Counted from the first letter of the stretch, positions 9,279 to 17,988 are shown. The stretch: DNA of 64,000 nt from Pseudorhizobium xiangyangii (GCF_020531965.1 NZ_JAJAWH010000007.1:62001-126000); one strand, 5' to 3'. Numbers and translations are program-made. Notes: generated by a model from the sequence alone, not told the origin.

Positions 9279-9911
9279 ATGACCCGCATCCCCTTCCCCG
9301 ACATGACCTATCCGCTGGTCGCCATTCTGCGCGGCCTGAAGCCGGAGGAGACCGAAGGGGTGGTCGGAGCCCTGATCGAGGCGGGATTCTCGGCAATCGA
9401 AATTCCTCTCAACTCGCCCGACCCTTTCCGTTCGATCGAGATCGCAGCGAAGATGGCGCCGGCGCATTGCCTCATCGGCGCAGGGACCGTTCTGACCGTT
9501 GACAACGTGGCCAGCCTCGACGCCGCTGGTGGCAAGCTGATGGTTAGCCCGAACGTGGTACCGGACGTCATCAAGGCGGCAGCGGCTCTAGGAATGGTAA
9601 CAATGCCGGGTGTCTTCACGCCGACGGAAGCGCTTGCGGCAGCGGCGGCCGGCGCAACGGGGCTGAAATTCTTCCCCGCAAGCGTCCTCGGACCCTCGGG
9701 CATCAATGCCATGCTGGCAATCTTGCCGAAAGACCTGCTGATCGCCGCTGTCGGCGGCGTGTCGGAGAAGAATTTCTCCGACTATATCGCTGCGGGCATC
9801 AATGCCTTCGGCCTGGGGTCGAGCCTCTACAAGCCTGGCATGACTGCCGGTGAGGTCTCTGCGCGCGCCAAGGTGACGATTGCCGCCTACGACGCCGCGA
9901 AAGCAGGCTGA
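9279..9911 (+). CDS. dgoA: 2-dehydro-3-deoxy-6-phosphogalactonate aldolase
   Basis: DgoA cleaves 2-dehydro-3-deoxy-6-phosphogalactonate to pyruvate and glyceraldehyde 3-phosphate. The 210-residue class I aldolase shows the KDPG/KDPGal features: YPLVAILRG near the N-terminus, EAGFSAIEIPLNSPDP, IGAGTVLT, MVSPNV, MPGVFTPTEA and LKFFPAS, whose Lys is the Schiff-base residue. It continues the SDR-dgoK-dgoA operon and is followed by a 91-base gap with a palindrome before the regulator gene. Confidence 0.95.
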   Translation: MTRIPFPDMTYPLVAILRGLKPEETEGVVGALIEAGFSAIEIPLNSPDPFRSIEIAAKMAPAHCLIGAGTVLTVDNVASLDAAGGKLMVSPNVVPDVIKAAAALGMVTMPGVFTPTEALAAAAAGATGLKFFPASVLGPSGINAMLAILPKDLLIAAVGGVSEKNFSDYIAAGINAFGLGSSLYKPGMTAGEVSARAKVTIAAYDAAKAG

Positions 9912-9968
9912 CGCCTTTTACCCAATTCGGGGGACGGCACTTGTCGTCTGAATAAAGATACTCTAATG

Positions 9969-9985
9969 AACCTGTAATACAGGTT
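9969..9985. promoter_or_regulatory. Perfect 17-base palindrome, probable GntR (DgoR) operator
   Basis: The sequence AACCTGTA-A-TACAGGTT is a perfect inverted repeat with 8-base arms and a single central base. It has the TGTA-N-TACA core expected of FadR-type GntR operators. It lies 18 bases before the ATG of the GntR gene, just upstream of the ribosome binding site, so the regulator probably represses its own gene and those downstream. The operator role is inference. Confidence 0.7.
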
Positions 9986-10002
9986 TGACGGAGTAATCCT
10001 AC

Positions 10003-10716
10003 ATGCTCATTCCAGCAGCCGCCCCGAAGAGCGTCGATTTCGTGAGCGCAGCAGTAACCGCGATCACGGACCTGATCCGTGATCGCGACTTGAAGCCGGG
10101 AGATCGTCTCCCGGCGGAAGCCACCCTCTCGAAAGATCTTCACGTATCGAGGACAGTGGTCCGGGAAGCTCTACGCTCCCTTGCCGCGCTGCGGCTGGTG
10201 GAATTGGGAGCCGGCAAAAGACCGACCGTCGCCGAACTTGATGACGACGCTTTTGCGCTGATGTTCCAGCACGGTGTCTGCACGGACCAGATCGATATCC
10301 AGCAGATTTATGACGCGCGCCGGACGATCGAGGCGCGCACCGCAACTCTGGCCGCATTGCGCCGGACAGAGGCTGAGGCGCGCGCCATTATCATGCACGC
10401 GAAAGCGATGGAGCAGGACTTCGATGTGCCGGCGAAGGTGATGGAGCATGACCTGGCGCTCCATCTCGCCATCGCTCGCGCGTCTCGAAATCCTGTCTTC
10501 GCGCTGATCATCGGCGCTTTCCATGGCGTCACACGCCAGACATGGCCTGTTGGCTGGAAAAGCCGCTCCAGCGATGACGAGCGACACGCCATGAATGAAC
10601 TGCACCTGCAGCTTGCCGAAGCCATCGCAGCTGGCGACCCGAAGGTCGCCGCCGCACTTATGGACCGGCACTTCGACGTCAGCCTCAAGGCTCTGACCAG
10701 AGCCGGCATCATCTGA
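10003..10716 (+). CDS. dgoR: GntR/FadR-family regulator of the galactonate genes
   Basis: A 237-residue FadR-type GntR regulator. The N-terminal winged helix-turn-helix has the family pattern LKPGDRLPAEATLSKDLHVSRTVVREALRSL (split here across residues about 28-60). The C-terminal FCD domain keeps the metal/ligand residues in DARRTIEAR, MEHDLALHLAIARAS, NELHLQLAEAI and MDRHFDVS. It sits between dgoA and the dehydratase gene and downstream of a perfect palindrome, so it probably controls this cluster in response to galactonate or its 2-keto-3-deoxy derivative. The name dgoR is by analogy. Confidence 0.82.
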   Translation: MLIPAAAPKSVDFVSAAVTAITDLIRDRDLKPGDRLPAEATLSKDLHVSRTVVREALRSLAALRLVELGAGKRPTVAELDDDAFALMFQHGVCTDQIDIQQIYDARRTIEARTATLAALRRTEAEARAIIMHAKAMEQDFDVPAKVMEHDLALHLAIARASRNPVFALIIGAFHGVTRQTWPVGWKSRSSDDERHAMNELHLQLAEAIAAGDPKVAAALMDRHFDVSLKALTRAGII

Positions 10717-10734
10717 TCCCAGAAAGGACTTCCC

Positions 10735-11937
10735 ATGAAGATCACCAAGCTTGAAACCGTGCGGGTCTCGGAGCGCTCCAACCTCCTTTGGGTGCTGGTT
10801 CACACCGACGAGGGCATCACGGGCCTCGGCGAAACATTTTTCGGCGCCGAGACCGTTGAGAGCTATATCCATGAGTACGTGGCACCGCGCGTCATCGGTC
10901 GCGACCCGCTGCAGATCGACCTCCTGGCAAGCGACCTGGTCGGCTACGTCGGCTTCCGCTCTTCCGGTGCTGAAATGCGTGGCAACTCCGCCTTCGACAT
11001 CGCTCTCTGGGACATCTTCGGCAAGGTTACGAACCAGCCGATCGCCCAGCTCCTCGGAGGCTTCAGCCGCCAAGAAATCCGCACATACAATACCTGCGCA
11101 GGCACCGAATACATCAAGAAGGCCACCGGCCAGACGACAGCCAATTACGGGCTTGGCGGCGGCGCTGATTATGACGACCTGAATGGCTTCCTGCACCGTG
11201 CCGACGAGCTGGCGGAATCACTTCTCGCCGACGGCATCACAGCCATGAAAATCTGGCCGTTCGACGCCGCTGCGGAAAAGACCCGCGGTCAGTATATCTC
11301 CATGCCCGATCTCAAGCAGGCGCTTGAGCCCTTCGAGAAGATCCGCAAGGCAGTGGGCGACAAGATCGACATCATGGTCGAATTCCACTCCATGTGGCAG
11401 CTTCTGCCCGCCATGCAAATCGCCAAGGCCTTGGAACCCTACAAGACCTTCTGGCACGAAGACCCGATCAAAATGGACAGCCTCTCGAGCTTGAAGCGCT
11501 ATGCCGAGGTATCGCCTGCACCAATCTCCGCTTCGGAAACTCTTGCCACCCGCTGGGGCTTCCGAGACTATCTGGAAACTGAATCGGCCGGCATCGTGAT
11601 GCTGGATATTTCTTGGTGCGGCGGCCTTTCCGAGGCGCGCAAGATCGCCTCGATGGCGGAGGCTTGGCATTTGCCGGTGGCGCCGCATGACTGCACCGGC
11701 CCCGTCGTCCTTTGCGCTTCGACCCACCTGTCGCTGAACGCGCCGAATGCCCTGGTGCAGGAAAGCGTACGCGCCTTCTACAACACCTGGTATCGCGATC
11801 TGGTAACGGCACTTCCCGAAGTAAAAAATGGGATGATTACGGTTCCGCCCGGTCCTGGCCTTGGCATGGAGCTCCATCCGGAGCTAGAGAGAACTTTTAC
11901 CGTCAGCAGGCGATTCTCGGACGCCACTTCGATCTGA
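10735..11937 (+). CDS. Mandelate racemase/enolase-family sugar-acid dehydratase (galactonate dehydratase-like)
   Basis: A 400-residue enolase-superfamily protein. The N-terminal capping domain is followed by a barrel with metal-ligand segments MVEFHSMW (Glu-Phe-His where DgoD has Asp-Phe-His), FWHEDPI and ISASETLATR, and the acid/base His in APHDCTGP. These fit the galactonate-dehydratase type of acid-sugar dehydratases. In this cluster it would supply 2-keto-3-deoxygalactonate to DgoK. Which acid sugar it prefers cannot be read from the sequence; members close to DgoD dehydrate several C5 and C6 acids. Ribosome site AAAGGA precedes the ATG. Confidence 0.8.
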   Translation: MKITKLETVRVSERSNLLWVLVHTDEGITGLGETFFGAETVESYIHEYVAPRVIGRDPLQIDLLASDLVGYVGFRSSGAEMRGNSAFDIALWDIFGKVTNQPIAQLLGGFSRQEIRTYNTCAGTEYIKKATGQTTANYGLGGGADYDDLNGFLHRADELAESLLADGITAMKIWPFDAAAEKTRGQYISMPDLKQALEPFEKIRKAVGDKIDIMVEFHSMWQLLPAMQIAKALEPYKTFWHEDPIKMDSLSSLKRYAEVSPAPISASETLATRWGFRDYLETESAGIVMLDISWCGGLSEARKIASMAEAWHLPVAPHDCTGPVVLCASTHLSLNAPNALVQESVRAFYNTWYRDLVTALPEVKNGMITVPPGPGLGMELHPELERTFTVSRRFSDATSI

Positions 11938-11961
11938 CGGTCCGGATTCCTGGGAGGAAGA

Positions 11962-12882
11962 ATGACCAAAATCGCTTCGGCTGCGGCCGCTTTGGGGGCC
12001 TCGTCTGCTTTGGGGCCCCTCATCATGCTGCTCGGCATGCTGATGTTCGCGCTCAATGACGCGATGGGAAAATGGCTGGTGTCCTCCTATGGGCTGGGCC
12101 AGGTCATTCTTCTTCGCAGCATTGCCGCGCTTGTCATCCTGTCGCCGCTCTTGTGGAAGGCAGGAATGGCACCCATCCTCGGCGCCGAACGAAAAGGCAT
12201 GCAGCTCGCGCGCGTCATCTTTTCGACGGCCGAGGTTTTCTGCTTTTACTATGCCGTCATGTATCTGCCGCTTGCGGACGTCATGACCTATTGGTTGGCA
12301 GCCCCTATCTATGTCGCGGCCACCTCGCCCTTCCTGTTGGGCGAGAAGGTCGGCTGGCGCCGTTGGAGCGCCATCGCAGTCGGCTTTGTCGGCGTCATCA
12401 TCACGCTGGAACCATCAGCCAAGATGTTCACGATGCCGGCCATAATCTCGATTATCGGCAGCGCTGCCTTTGCATTCATGATGATCTCCGGTCGCTTCCT
12501 GCGGGCAACTCCTGACAGCACGCTCGTGCTGTTCCAGACGGCTGCTGCCGGTCTCGCAGGACTGGTCTTTGCACCATTCGATTGGTCACCCATCCAATCC
12601 GGCGGGGATCTCATGCTGCTCGGCCTGCTTGGTGTTGTAGCGATGTCCGCGCATATGCTCGTCAATAGAGCCCTGAAGATATCGGATGCCGCGACGGTGG
12701 CGCCACTGCAGTACACGCTGCTGCTCTACGCCGTAATCTTCGGCTGGATGTTCTTTGGCGACGTGCCGCGTCTTACCATGATGATCGGTGCGGCTTTGAT
12801 CGTCGCGTCCGGTCTGTTCATATTTATTCGCGAACAGACCCTGAAGAAGCGTCATGAGGACAAGCCACTCGAAGTGCCGTAA
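11962..12882 (+). CDS. EamA/DMT-family transporter
   Basis: A 306-residue integral membrane protein with about ten hydrophobic helices and two EamA-like halves (FALNDAMGKWLVSSYG and YAVMYLPLADVMTYWLAAP in the first; LVNRALKISDAATVAPLQYT in the second), as in drug/metabolite superfamily exporters and importers. A strong GGGAGGAAGA lies just before the ATG. It is the last gene of the galactonate operon and ends 31 bases before a rho-independent terminator, so it may move a sugar acid or an overflow product. The substrate is unknown. Confidence 0.82.
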   Translation: MTKIASAAAALGASSALGPLIMLLGMLMFALNDAMGKWLVSSYGLGQVILLRSIAALVILSPLLWKAGMAPILGAERKGMQLARVIFSTAEVFCFYYAVMYLPLADVMTYWLAAPIYVAATSPFLLGEKVGWRRWSAIAVGFVGVIITLEPSAKMFTMPAIISIIGSAAFAFMMISGRFLRATPDSTLVLFQTAAAGLAGLVFAPFDWSPIQSGGDLMLLGLLGVVAMSAHMLVNRALKISDAATVAPLQYTLLLYAVIFGWMFFGDVPRLTMMIGAALIVASGLFIFIREQTLKKRHEDKPLEVP

Positions 12883-12912
12883 GGCACGTATCGGTCGAGC
12901 AAAAGTCTGATT

Positions 12913-12945
12913 GGGCCGCATCTTTGATGACGGCCCTTTTTCTTG
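12913..12945 (+). terminator. Rho-independent terminator of the galactonate operon
   Basis: GGGCCG at 12913-12918 pairs with CGGCCC at 12931-12936 across a 12-base loop and is followed directly by a T-rich run (TTTTTCTT). It lies 31 bases after the EamA transporter stop, in the right orientation to end the plus-strand operon. Confidence 0.8.
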
Positions 12946-12995
12946 AGCAGCAGAAGCCCACACTTCAGCACCGCTCTCTCGACTAGGCGAAGCAA

Positions 12996-13030
12996 CAAAA
13001 AAAGCCCATGGTCGGTGTGACCATGGGCTT
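12996..13030 (-). terminator. Strong rho-independent terminator of the TRAP operon
   Basis: An 11-base perfect stem (AAGCCCATGGT at 13002-13012 with ACCATGGGCTT at 13020-13030, 7-base loop) is flanked on the low-coordinate side by a run of A, which reads as a run of T at the 3' end on the minus strand. This is the classic intrinsic terminator for transcripts ending with dctP. The plus-strand side has a weaker T-rich tail (CTGTTTATT), so it may also back up termination in that direction. Confidence 0.85.
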
Positions 13031-13040
13031 CTGTTTATTG

Positions 13041-13066
13041 GTGAGCCGGGCAAGTGCACGGCTCAC
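13041..13066 (-). terminator. Additional hairpin after dctP
   Basis: GTGAGCC (13041-13047) pairs perfectly with GGCTCAC (13060-13066) around a 12-base loop, between the dctP stop and the main terminator. It has no T run of its own. It may protect the 3' end of the dctP message or assist termination. Confidence 0.45.
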
Positions 13067-13075
13067 TTCGCAAGA

Positions 13076-14080
13076 TTACTTGCGGACTTCTGCCAGCGTG
13101 GAGAGAATGCCGTCGACCACATCGGCGCCGATCTGGGCCTTGTGCTTTTCGTAGACGACCATGGACTTTTCGCGAATGCGGGTCTGCTCTTCAGGCGAAA
13201 GCTGGTTCACTTCGAGACCGGCTTCCTTGATCTTCGCAAGCGACTGCTTGTTCAGCTCCTGGATGACCTTGCGCTCTTCGTCACGGCCAACGACTGCACA
13301 CTCACGCAGCGCAGCCTGCTCTTCAGGCGTGTAGGTGTCGAAGATCGCCTTGGAGAAGAGGAAGAGGAACGGCGTGTAGGCGTGGTTCGTCTCGGTGATG
13401 TACTTCTGAACTTCGAAGAACTTCGAAGTGTCGATCGTCACATAGGGATTTTCCTGGGCGTCGATCGCGTTGGTTTCCAGAGCCGAGTAGATTTCGCCGA
13501 AAGCCATCGGAGTAGCGTTGGCACCGAGGTTCTGGAAGGTGTCGAGGAAGATGTTGTTCTGCATGACGCGAACCTTCATCCCCGAGAAATCTTCCCACTT
13601 GGTGACCGGACGCTTGGAGTTCGACAGGTTACGGAAGCCGTTTTCCCAGTAGGCAAGGTTGACGACGCCAGATGCTTCCAGCTTCTCGTTCATCATGTTG
13701 CCGAAGTCACCGTCGAGCACCTTGTAGGCTTCGTCCGGGTTCTGGAACAGGAACGGCAGGTCGAACACGCCGAGCGCAGGCACGATGCCGACCAATGGCG
13801 AGGACGACGTTACAACGGCTTCCTGGACGCCCGAACGAAGCGCCTGGGTTGCCTGAAGGTCACCGCCGAGCGCGCCGCCCCAGAATGCCGTCAGCTTCAG
13901 CTTGCCGCCCGACTTCTCGTCGAGGCAGGCCTGCATGGCCTTGATACCGTTGCCGACCGGATGGTCTTCGTTGATGCCGTTCGAAACGCGGATGTTGCGG
14001 TCGTTGAACTCGGCGAACGCCGGAGCAGCGGCCGACATACCGAATGCGATGGCAGTCGTGGCAAGAAGCAGTTTCCTCAT
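13076..14080 (-). CDS. TRAP transporter periplasmic solute-binding protein (DctP family)
   Basis: A 334-residue DctP-family binding protein that delivers an organic acid to the TRAP membrane subunits. It has a clear signal peptide (MRKLLLATTAIAFGMSAAAPAFA) and family motifs: MKVRVMQNNIFLDTFQNLGANATPM with the carboxylate-binding Arg, and EVQKYITETNHAYTPFLFLFSK. GGGAGG lies 8-9 bases before the ATG. It is the last gene of the minus-strand TRAP set (dctQ, dctM, dctP), 42 bases after dctM. The neighbours suggest a sugar acid as substrate rather than C4-dicarboxylate. Confidence 0.92.
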   Translation of the reverse strand: MRKLLLATTAIAFGMSAAAPAFAEFNDRNIRVSNGINEDHPVGNGIKAMQACLDEKSGGKLKLTAFWGGALGGDLQATQALRSGVQEAVVTSSSPLVGIVPALGVFDLPFLFQNPDEAYKVLDGDFGNMMNEKLEASGVVNLAYWENGFRNLSNSKRPVTKWEDFSGMKVRVMQNNIFLDTFQNLGANATPMAFGEIYSALETNAIDAQENPYVTIDTSKFFEVQKYITETNHAYTPFLFLFSKAIFDTYTPEEQAALRECAVVGRDEERKVIQELNKQSLAKIKEAGLEVNQLSPEEQTRIREKSMVVYEKHKAQIGADVVDGILSTLAEVRK

Positions 14081-14122
14081 AGTGTATCCTCCCTGGGATT
14101 GGTTGTTGAGGGTTGAACGAAG

Positions 14123-15400
14123 TTAGTAGAGCCAACGTGCGGGCACGAGGACGAGGTCCGGGAACAGGACCAGAAGGAAGAGCACGATCGTCTGGGCCAG
14201 CAGGAATGGCCACACCCCGACCGTTACCTTTCCGAGCGGAATGCGTCCCACGCCGCTGACGACGTTGAGAACGATACCAACCGGCGGCGTGATGAGGCCT
14301 ATCGAGTTGTTGATGATAAACATGACCCCAAAGTACACCGGATCGATACCGGCCTGCTTGACGATAGGCATAAGCACCGGCGTCAGGATCAGGATCGTCG
14401 GTGTCAGGTCGAGGGCCGTGCCCACGACAAGAACCAGGATCATGATCACGAACATCAGCAGCATCGGACGGTCGATCAGCGGCTCGATGTAGCCGGCAAT
14501 TTCGGCAGGGATGTTTGCGGCCGTGATAAGCCAGGCGGAAACAAGCGCGGCGCAGACCAGGAACATGATGACGGACGTGGTCTTGGCAGCTTGCAGGATG
14601 ACACGCGGCAGGTCACGCGGCTTCAGTTCGCGGTAGATAAACATACCAACGAAGAGTGCATAGGCGGCAGCGATGACCGCAGCTTCGGTCGGGGTCACGA
14701 CACCGGCCTTGATACCGCCAAGGATGATCACCGGCATTCCGAGTGCCCACAAGGCACGACCGGTTGCCTTGACGCGATCCGCCATGGGCGCTCGCGGCAG
14801 CGGCTGGATGTTGTCCTTACGGGCGACAATAAGCCATGCGATGACCAGCGACAGCGCCATCAGGATACCCGGGAAGATACCGGCCATGAAGAGCTGCGTG
14901 ATGGAGACGTTCGCGGCAACACCGAAGACGATGAAAGCCATCGACGGCGGGATCACGGGAGCAATGATGCCGCCTGCCGCAATCAGACCGCCCGAACGCG
15001 GAATGTTGTAGCCGGCCTTGGCCATCATCGGAATAAGGATTGCTGCGAGAGCCGCCGTATCCGCCGCAGCCGAACCGGAGATACTCGCCATGATCAATGC
15101 GGCAACGATAGCGACGATCCCGAGGCCGCCGCGAATATGGCCGACGCAGGAGACGGCGAATTCGATAATGCGCTTCGAAAGGCCGCCGGAGTTCATAAGT
15201 TCACCGGCGAGGATGAAGAAGGGGATGGCAAGAAGCGTGAACGTATCAGCTCCCGCAATCATGTTCTGGGCGATGATCTGACTGTTGAACATCCCCATGT
15301 ACATCATGAGGACTACGCCGCAGAACATCAGAGAGAAGGCGACGGGAACACCGATCGCCATCGCGCCAAGCAGCGAGCCTACAAAGACTAAAAGGGTCAT
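14123..15400 (-). CDS. TRAP transporter large permease (DctM family)
   Basis: A 425-residue, highly hydrophobic protein of the DctM family with about twelve membrane helices. It shows SGSAAADTAALAAILIPMM (family glycine/alanine-rich signature), GGIIAPVIPPSM, and GVVTPTEAAVIAAAYAL, and ends with INNSIGLITPPVGIVLNVV. It forms the sodium-driven transport channel with the small DctQ subunit. It starts one base after the dctQ stop, so the two are surely co-translated. Confidence 0.94.
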   Translation of the reverse strand: MTLLVFVGSLLGAMAIGVPVAFSLMFCGVVLMMYMGMFNSQIIAQNMIAGADTFTLLAIPFFILAGELMNSGGLSKRIIEFAVSCVGHIRGGLGIVAIVAALIMASISGSAAADTAALAAILIPMMAKAGYNIPRSGGLIAAGGIIAPVIPPSMAFIVFGVAANVSITQLFMAGIFPGILMALSLVIAWLIVARKDNIQPLPRAPMADRVKATGRALWALGMPVIILGGIKAGVVTPTEAAVIAAAYALFVGMFIYRELKPRDLPRVILQAAKTTSVIMFLVCAALVSAWLITAANIPAEIAGYIEPLIDRPMLLMFVIMILVLVVGTALDLTPTILILTPVLMPIVKQAGIDPVYFGVMFIINNSIGLITPPVGIVLNVVSGVGRIPLGKVTVGVWPFLLAQTIVLFLLVLFPDLVLVPARWLY

Positions 15401-15401
15401 A

Positions 15402-15935
15402 TCAGGTGCGCTCCGCCATCTGTTCGATTGTCAGGTTCTCGCCGGCGAAGGCAGCGATTTCATCGTCGGTTACCCGACCGGTCACCAGGCGGATGAGGCG
15501 CTCAAGCGCGATGATCACACAGCCGCCACCGGTGAAGAATCCGACGCCGTAAACCCAGGCCATGGAAATCTCGGTGACCGGTGCCGTCATACTGGCGTTG
15601 ATCGGCAACTGGACCCAGGTCCCCCAGAAAAAGATGGCGGAACACAGGATGATCACGAGGTTCGACATGACCATGCAGACAATACGGCCTTTACGGCCGA
15701 ACAGCATGACCAGCGTCTCCACGCCTAGATGGGCATGCTCCCGGAACGTCACGACCGCGCCGATGAATGTGACCCACACAAAGAAATACCGCGACATTTC
15801 ATCGGAAACGTTGAGACCGGAGTTGAAACCGTAGCGAAGCACGACGTTCAGGAACACCATGATAGCCATGCCAGCGAGCAGCAGGATCAGTATCAGCTCG
15901 AGGAATTTGTAGAAGATGTCGATCGCTCGTTGCAT
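15402..15935 (-). CDS. TRAP transporter small permease (DctQ family)
   Basis: A 177-residue protein with four membrane helices and the DctQ family motifs: NVVLRYGFNSGLNVSDEMSRYFFVW and FREHAHLGVETLV. It partners the DctM subunit encoded immediately downstream. GGGAGG lies close before the ATG. It follows the FAH-family gene by 18 bases on the same strand, so transporter and enzyme genes likely form one transcript. Confidence 0.92.
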   Translation of the reverse strand: MQRAIDIFYKFLELILILLLAGMAIMVFLNVVLRYGFNSGLNVSDEMSRYFFVWVTFIGAVVTFREHAHLGVETLVMLFGRKGRIVCMVMSNLVIILCSAIFFWGTWVQLPINASMTAPVTEISMAWVYGVGFFTGGGCVIIALERLIRLVTGRVTDDEIAAFAGENLTIEQMAERT

Positions 15936-15953
15936 CTGATCCTCCCTTTAAAT

Positions 15954-17114
15954 TTACAGAAGCCCACGTTGGGCAAGGTTCTTCATGAATGCGCCAAGGC
16001 CGAAGTCCCATTTCGGGCAACGATCGCTTCGCTCAACCCAGTTTATAAGACGCCCGAGGCGCGGCGTCGATATTTCTACCCTGTCACCGATCTCGTGCGT
16101 GAATCCGAGACCTACGCCGCGGCGATCCTTGACGGGCGCAAACATCGTGCCGAGGAAGAAAACGACGCCATCCGGGTACTGGTGATTGTCGTTGAGGAGC
16201 TGGGAGACCAGATCTTCCGGGCTACGGCTGATAGCCGCCATGGCGCTGACGCCGGTCATGGTGAACCCGTCGACACCCTCGACCGAGAGGGCGATCTCCG
16301 ATTTCTTCACGTCTTCCAGACTGAACCGCTCGTCAAACAGGCGGATGAAAGGCCCGAGCGAACAGGATGCATTGTTGTCTTTCGCCTTACTGAGAAGCAA
16401 GGCGGAACGACCTTCGAAATCGCGCAGATTGACGTCGTTGCCGAGCGTGGCACCAATAATCTCACCCTTCGACGTGACCGCAAGCACGACTTCAGGCTCT
16501 GGATTGTTCCAATCGGATTTCGGATGAATGCCGACGGCAGCACCACAGCCGACCGAAGACATTGGCTGCGCCTTCGTGAAAATCTCGGCGTCCGGCCCGA
16601 TCCCAACTTCCAGATACTGTGACCAGAGGCCAAGTTCCTGGAGCAGTTTCTTGACCTCGGCGGCCTTTTCAGAGCCGGCAACCAGCCCTTTCAGGTTGTC
16701 GCCCAGCACAGGAGCCAGCCGTCCACGAATTTCCTGCGCCCGGAGAGGATCGCCTTTGGCCTGTTCTTCGATCACGCGCTCGAGCATGCTGTCAGCGAAA
16801 GTTACACCGGCAGCCTTAACGGCCTGCAGATCGGTAGGAGCAAGGAGTTCCCCTGCTTCGCCATTCAGGAATTGATCAAGAGATCCAAGCTTGGTGAACT
16901 TTGCCTCGTCCTTGAGCTGATCGACAAGACCATCAAGTTCAAGAATGTCCGAGAGAGTTGGCGACAGCGACGACAGGTCGAGGATCTGCCCCTTCAGAAG
17001 CAGGACAGGACACGGGCCTCCAGCCGCCTTCGACCATACGCGGCCGACCAGCACGGCGTCATTCACGTCTTGCGGCAGGATCAGCTGCGCGCTCAACAAC
17101 TTCTCAACACTCAC
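15954..17114 (-). CDS. Fumarylacetoacetate hydrolase-family protein, 2-keto-3-deoxy-pentonate dehydratase-like
   Basis: A FAH-fold enzyme, 386 residues from a GTG at 17114. I prefer this start to the in-frame ATG at 17138 because GGGAGG lies 8 bases before the GTG and the ATG has no ribosome site. The C-terminal FAH domain keeps metal/ligand motifs WNNPEPEVVLAV, GNDVNLRDFEG, DGVVFFLGTMFAP and GLGFTHEIGDRVEIS. Length and layout resemble the XylX type of enzyme, which dehydrates 2-keto-3-deoxy-pentonates to 2-ketoglutarate semialdehyde. An IlvD/Edd dehydratase in the same locus fits that. The exact substrate is inferred. Confidence 0.82.
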   Translation of the reverse strand: MSVEKLLSAQLILPQDVNDAVLVGRVWSKAAGGPCPVLLLKGQILDLSSLSPTLSDILELDGLVDQLKDEAKFTKLGSLDQFLNGEAGELLAPTDLQAVKAAGVTFADSMLERVIEEQAKGDPLRAQEIRGRLAPVLGDNLKGLVAGSEKAAEVKKLLQELGLWSQYLEVGIGPDAEIFTKAQPMSSVGCGAAVGIHPKSDWNNPEPEVVLAVTSKGEIIGATLGNDVNLRDFEGRSALLLSKAKDNNASCSLGPFIRLFDERFSLEDVKKSEIALSVEGVDGFTMTGVSAMAAISRSPEDLVSQLLNDNHQYPDGVVFFLGTMFAPVKDRRGVGLGFTHEIGDRVEISTPRLGRLINWVERSDRCPKWDFGLGAFMKNLAQRGLL

Positions 17115-17150
17115 CAATTTTCCTCCCTTGGGCGGCAAAAACCACCCTGA

Positions 17151-17169
17151 TTGTCAGGGTGTCTGACAA
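17151..17169. promoter_or_regulatory. Perfect inverted repeat upstream of the FAH gene, probable GntR operator
   Basis: TTGTCAG (17151-17157) and CTGACAA (17163-17169) form a perfect 7-base inverted repeat around GGTGT. The right half also reads TGTCTGACAA, one base short of an 11-base TTGTCTGACAA palindrome. A near-identical site occurs at 19561-19571. It lies 37 bases upstream of the FAH start codon, so the locus GntR regulator probably controls the FAH-TRAP operon here. Confidence 0.65.
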
Positions 17170-17268
17170 CAAATTGGCGTGGTTCTAGTATGACTTTTCA
17201 GCCCTGTCCAGCCACCCTGTCCCGATGTGGGAAAAACTTAGTGAACTGCGGCTGGTGATTTCTTGCTC

Positions 17269-17988
17269 TCAAAAAGATTCCAGCGGCAGATCGAGGCGCT
17301 CCGCGGAATGGGTCAGGTGGCACCGCATGGCTTGCCGTGCCTTGGCCGGGTCACCGCTGAACACCGCGTCCCGGATCGCCGCATGCTCGGCGATGGTAAC
17401 CTCGACAATCTCCTCCAGCACGGCTTTGGCGCGCGCTGCATTGATCGCAACGCTGATGCGTTCGGCTATGAAGCCGATGAAGAGTGTAAAGTACTCGTTC
17501 TGCGTGGCGGCCGCGAGCGCCCGATGGAAGGCAAGGTCGGCAACGATGCCCTGCTCCGTCCACTTCTCAGCGCCGGTCATCTGTTCCAACGCCTCATCAA
17601 GACGCGCCAGATCTTCCGCGGTGTGATGCTTGGCCGCCAGCCCCGCCGCCTCTATCTCCAGCGGTATGCGAAGCTGGTAGAGATTTTGGAAAGCCTGCCG
17701 ATCGTTCAGGTCTCCATGTTCGATGCGAAGTGACTGGCGCCGTTCCAGCTCGGTCGCAAACGCGCCAACCCCTTGGCGCGTCTCCACCAACTCCTCATTG
17801 CGAAGCTGAGCAATTGCCTCCCGCACGACCGACCGGCTTACACCAAACGTCTTGGCAAGCAGATGCTCGGTCGGAAGCTTCTCCCCAGGACCTATCCGGC
17901 CCTCAAGAATTTCCCGACCTATCTGCGCAGCAATCCGCGCAGGCAGGTGCTCGCTTCGTCTGATCTGATTGAAATCCGCAACTGCCAC
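17269..17988 (-). CDS. GntR/FadR-family regulator of the sugar-acid locus
   Basis: A 239-residue FadR-type GntR regulator. The DNA-binding region reads IGPGEKLPTEHLLAKTFGVSR followed by SVVREAIAQLR. The FCD ligand domain has LYQLRIPLEIEAAGLAA, ADLAFHRALAAAT, IAEHAAIRDAV and MRCHLTHSAERL with the expected Asp and His metal ligands. It lies between the FAD oxidase and FAH genes on the same strand. It is paralogous in type to the galactonate regulator but the operator-like repeats in its locus differ, so it should answer to a different acid. Confidence 0.85.
   Translation of the reverse strand: MAVADFNQIRRSEHLPARIAAQIGREILEGRIGPGEKLPTEHLLAKTFGVSRSVVREAIAQLRNEELVETRQGVGAFATELERRQSLRIEHGDLNDRQAFQNLYQLRIPLEIEAAGLAAKHHTAEDLARLDEALEQMTGAEKWTEQGIVADLAFHRALAAATQNEYFTLFIGFIAERISVAINAARAKAVLEEIVEVTIAEHAAIRDAVFSGDPAKARQAMRCHLTHSAERLDLPLESF

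Noticed and set aside
10171-11196. Long minus-strand frame antisense to dgoR and the dehydratase
   Set aside because: Both plus-strand genes are clear families; the antisense protein has no motif and no start signal.
13142-14116. 324-codon plus-strand frame antisense to dctP
   Set aside because: Shadow of a well-supported binding-protein gene with signal peptide; no family features.
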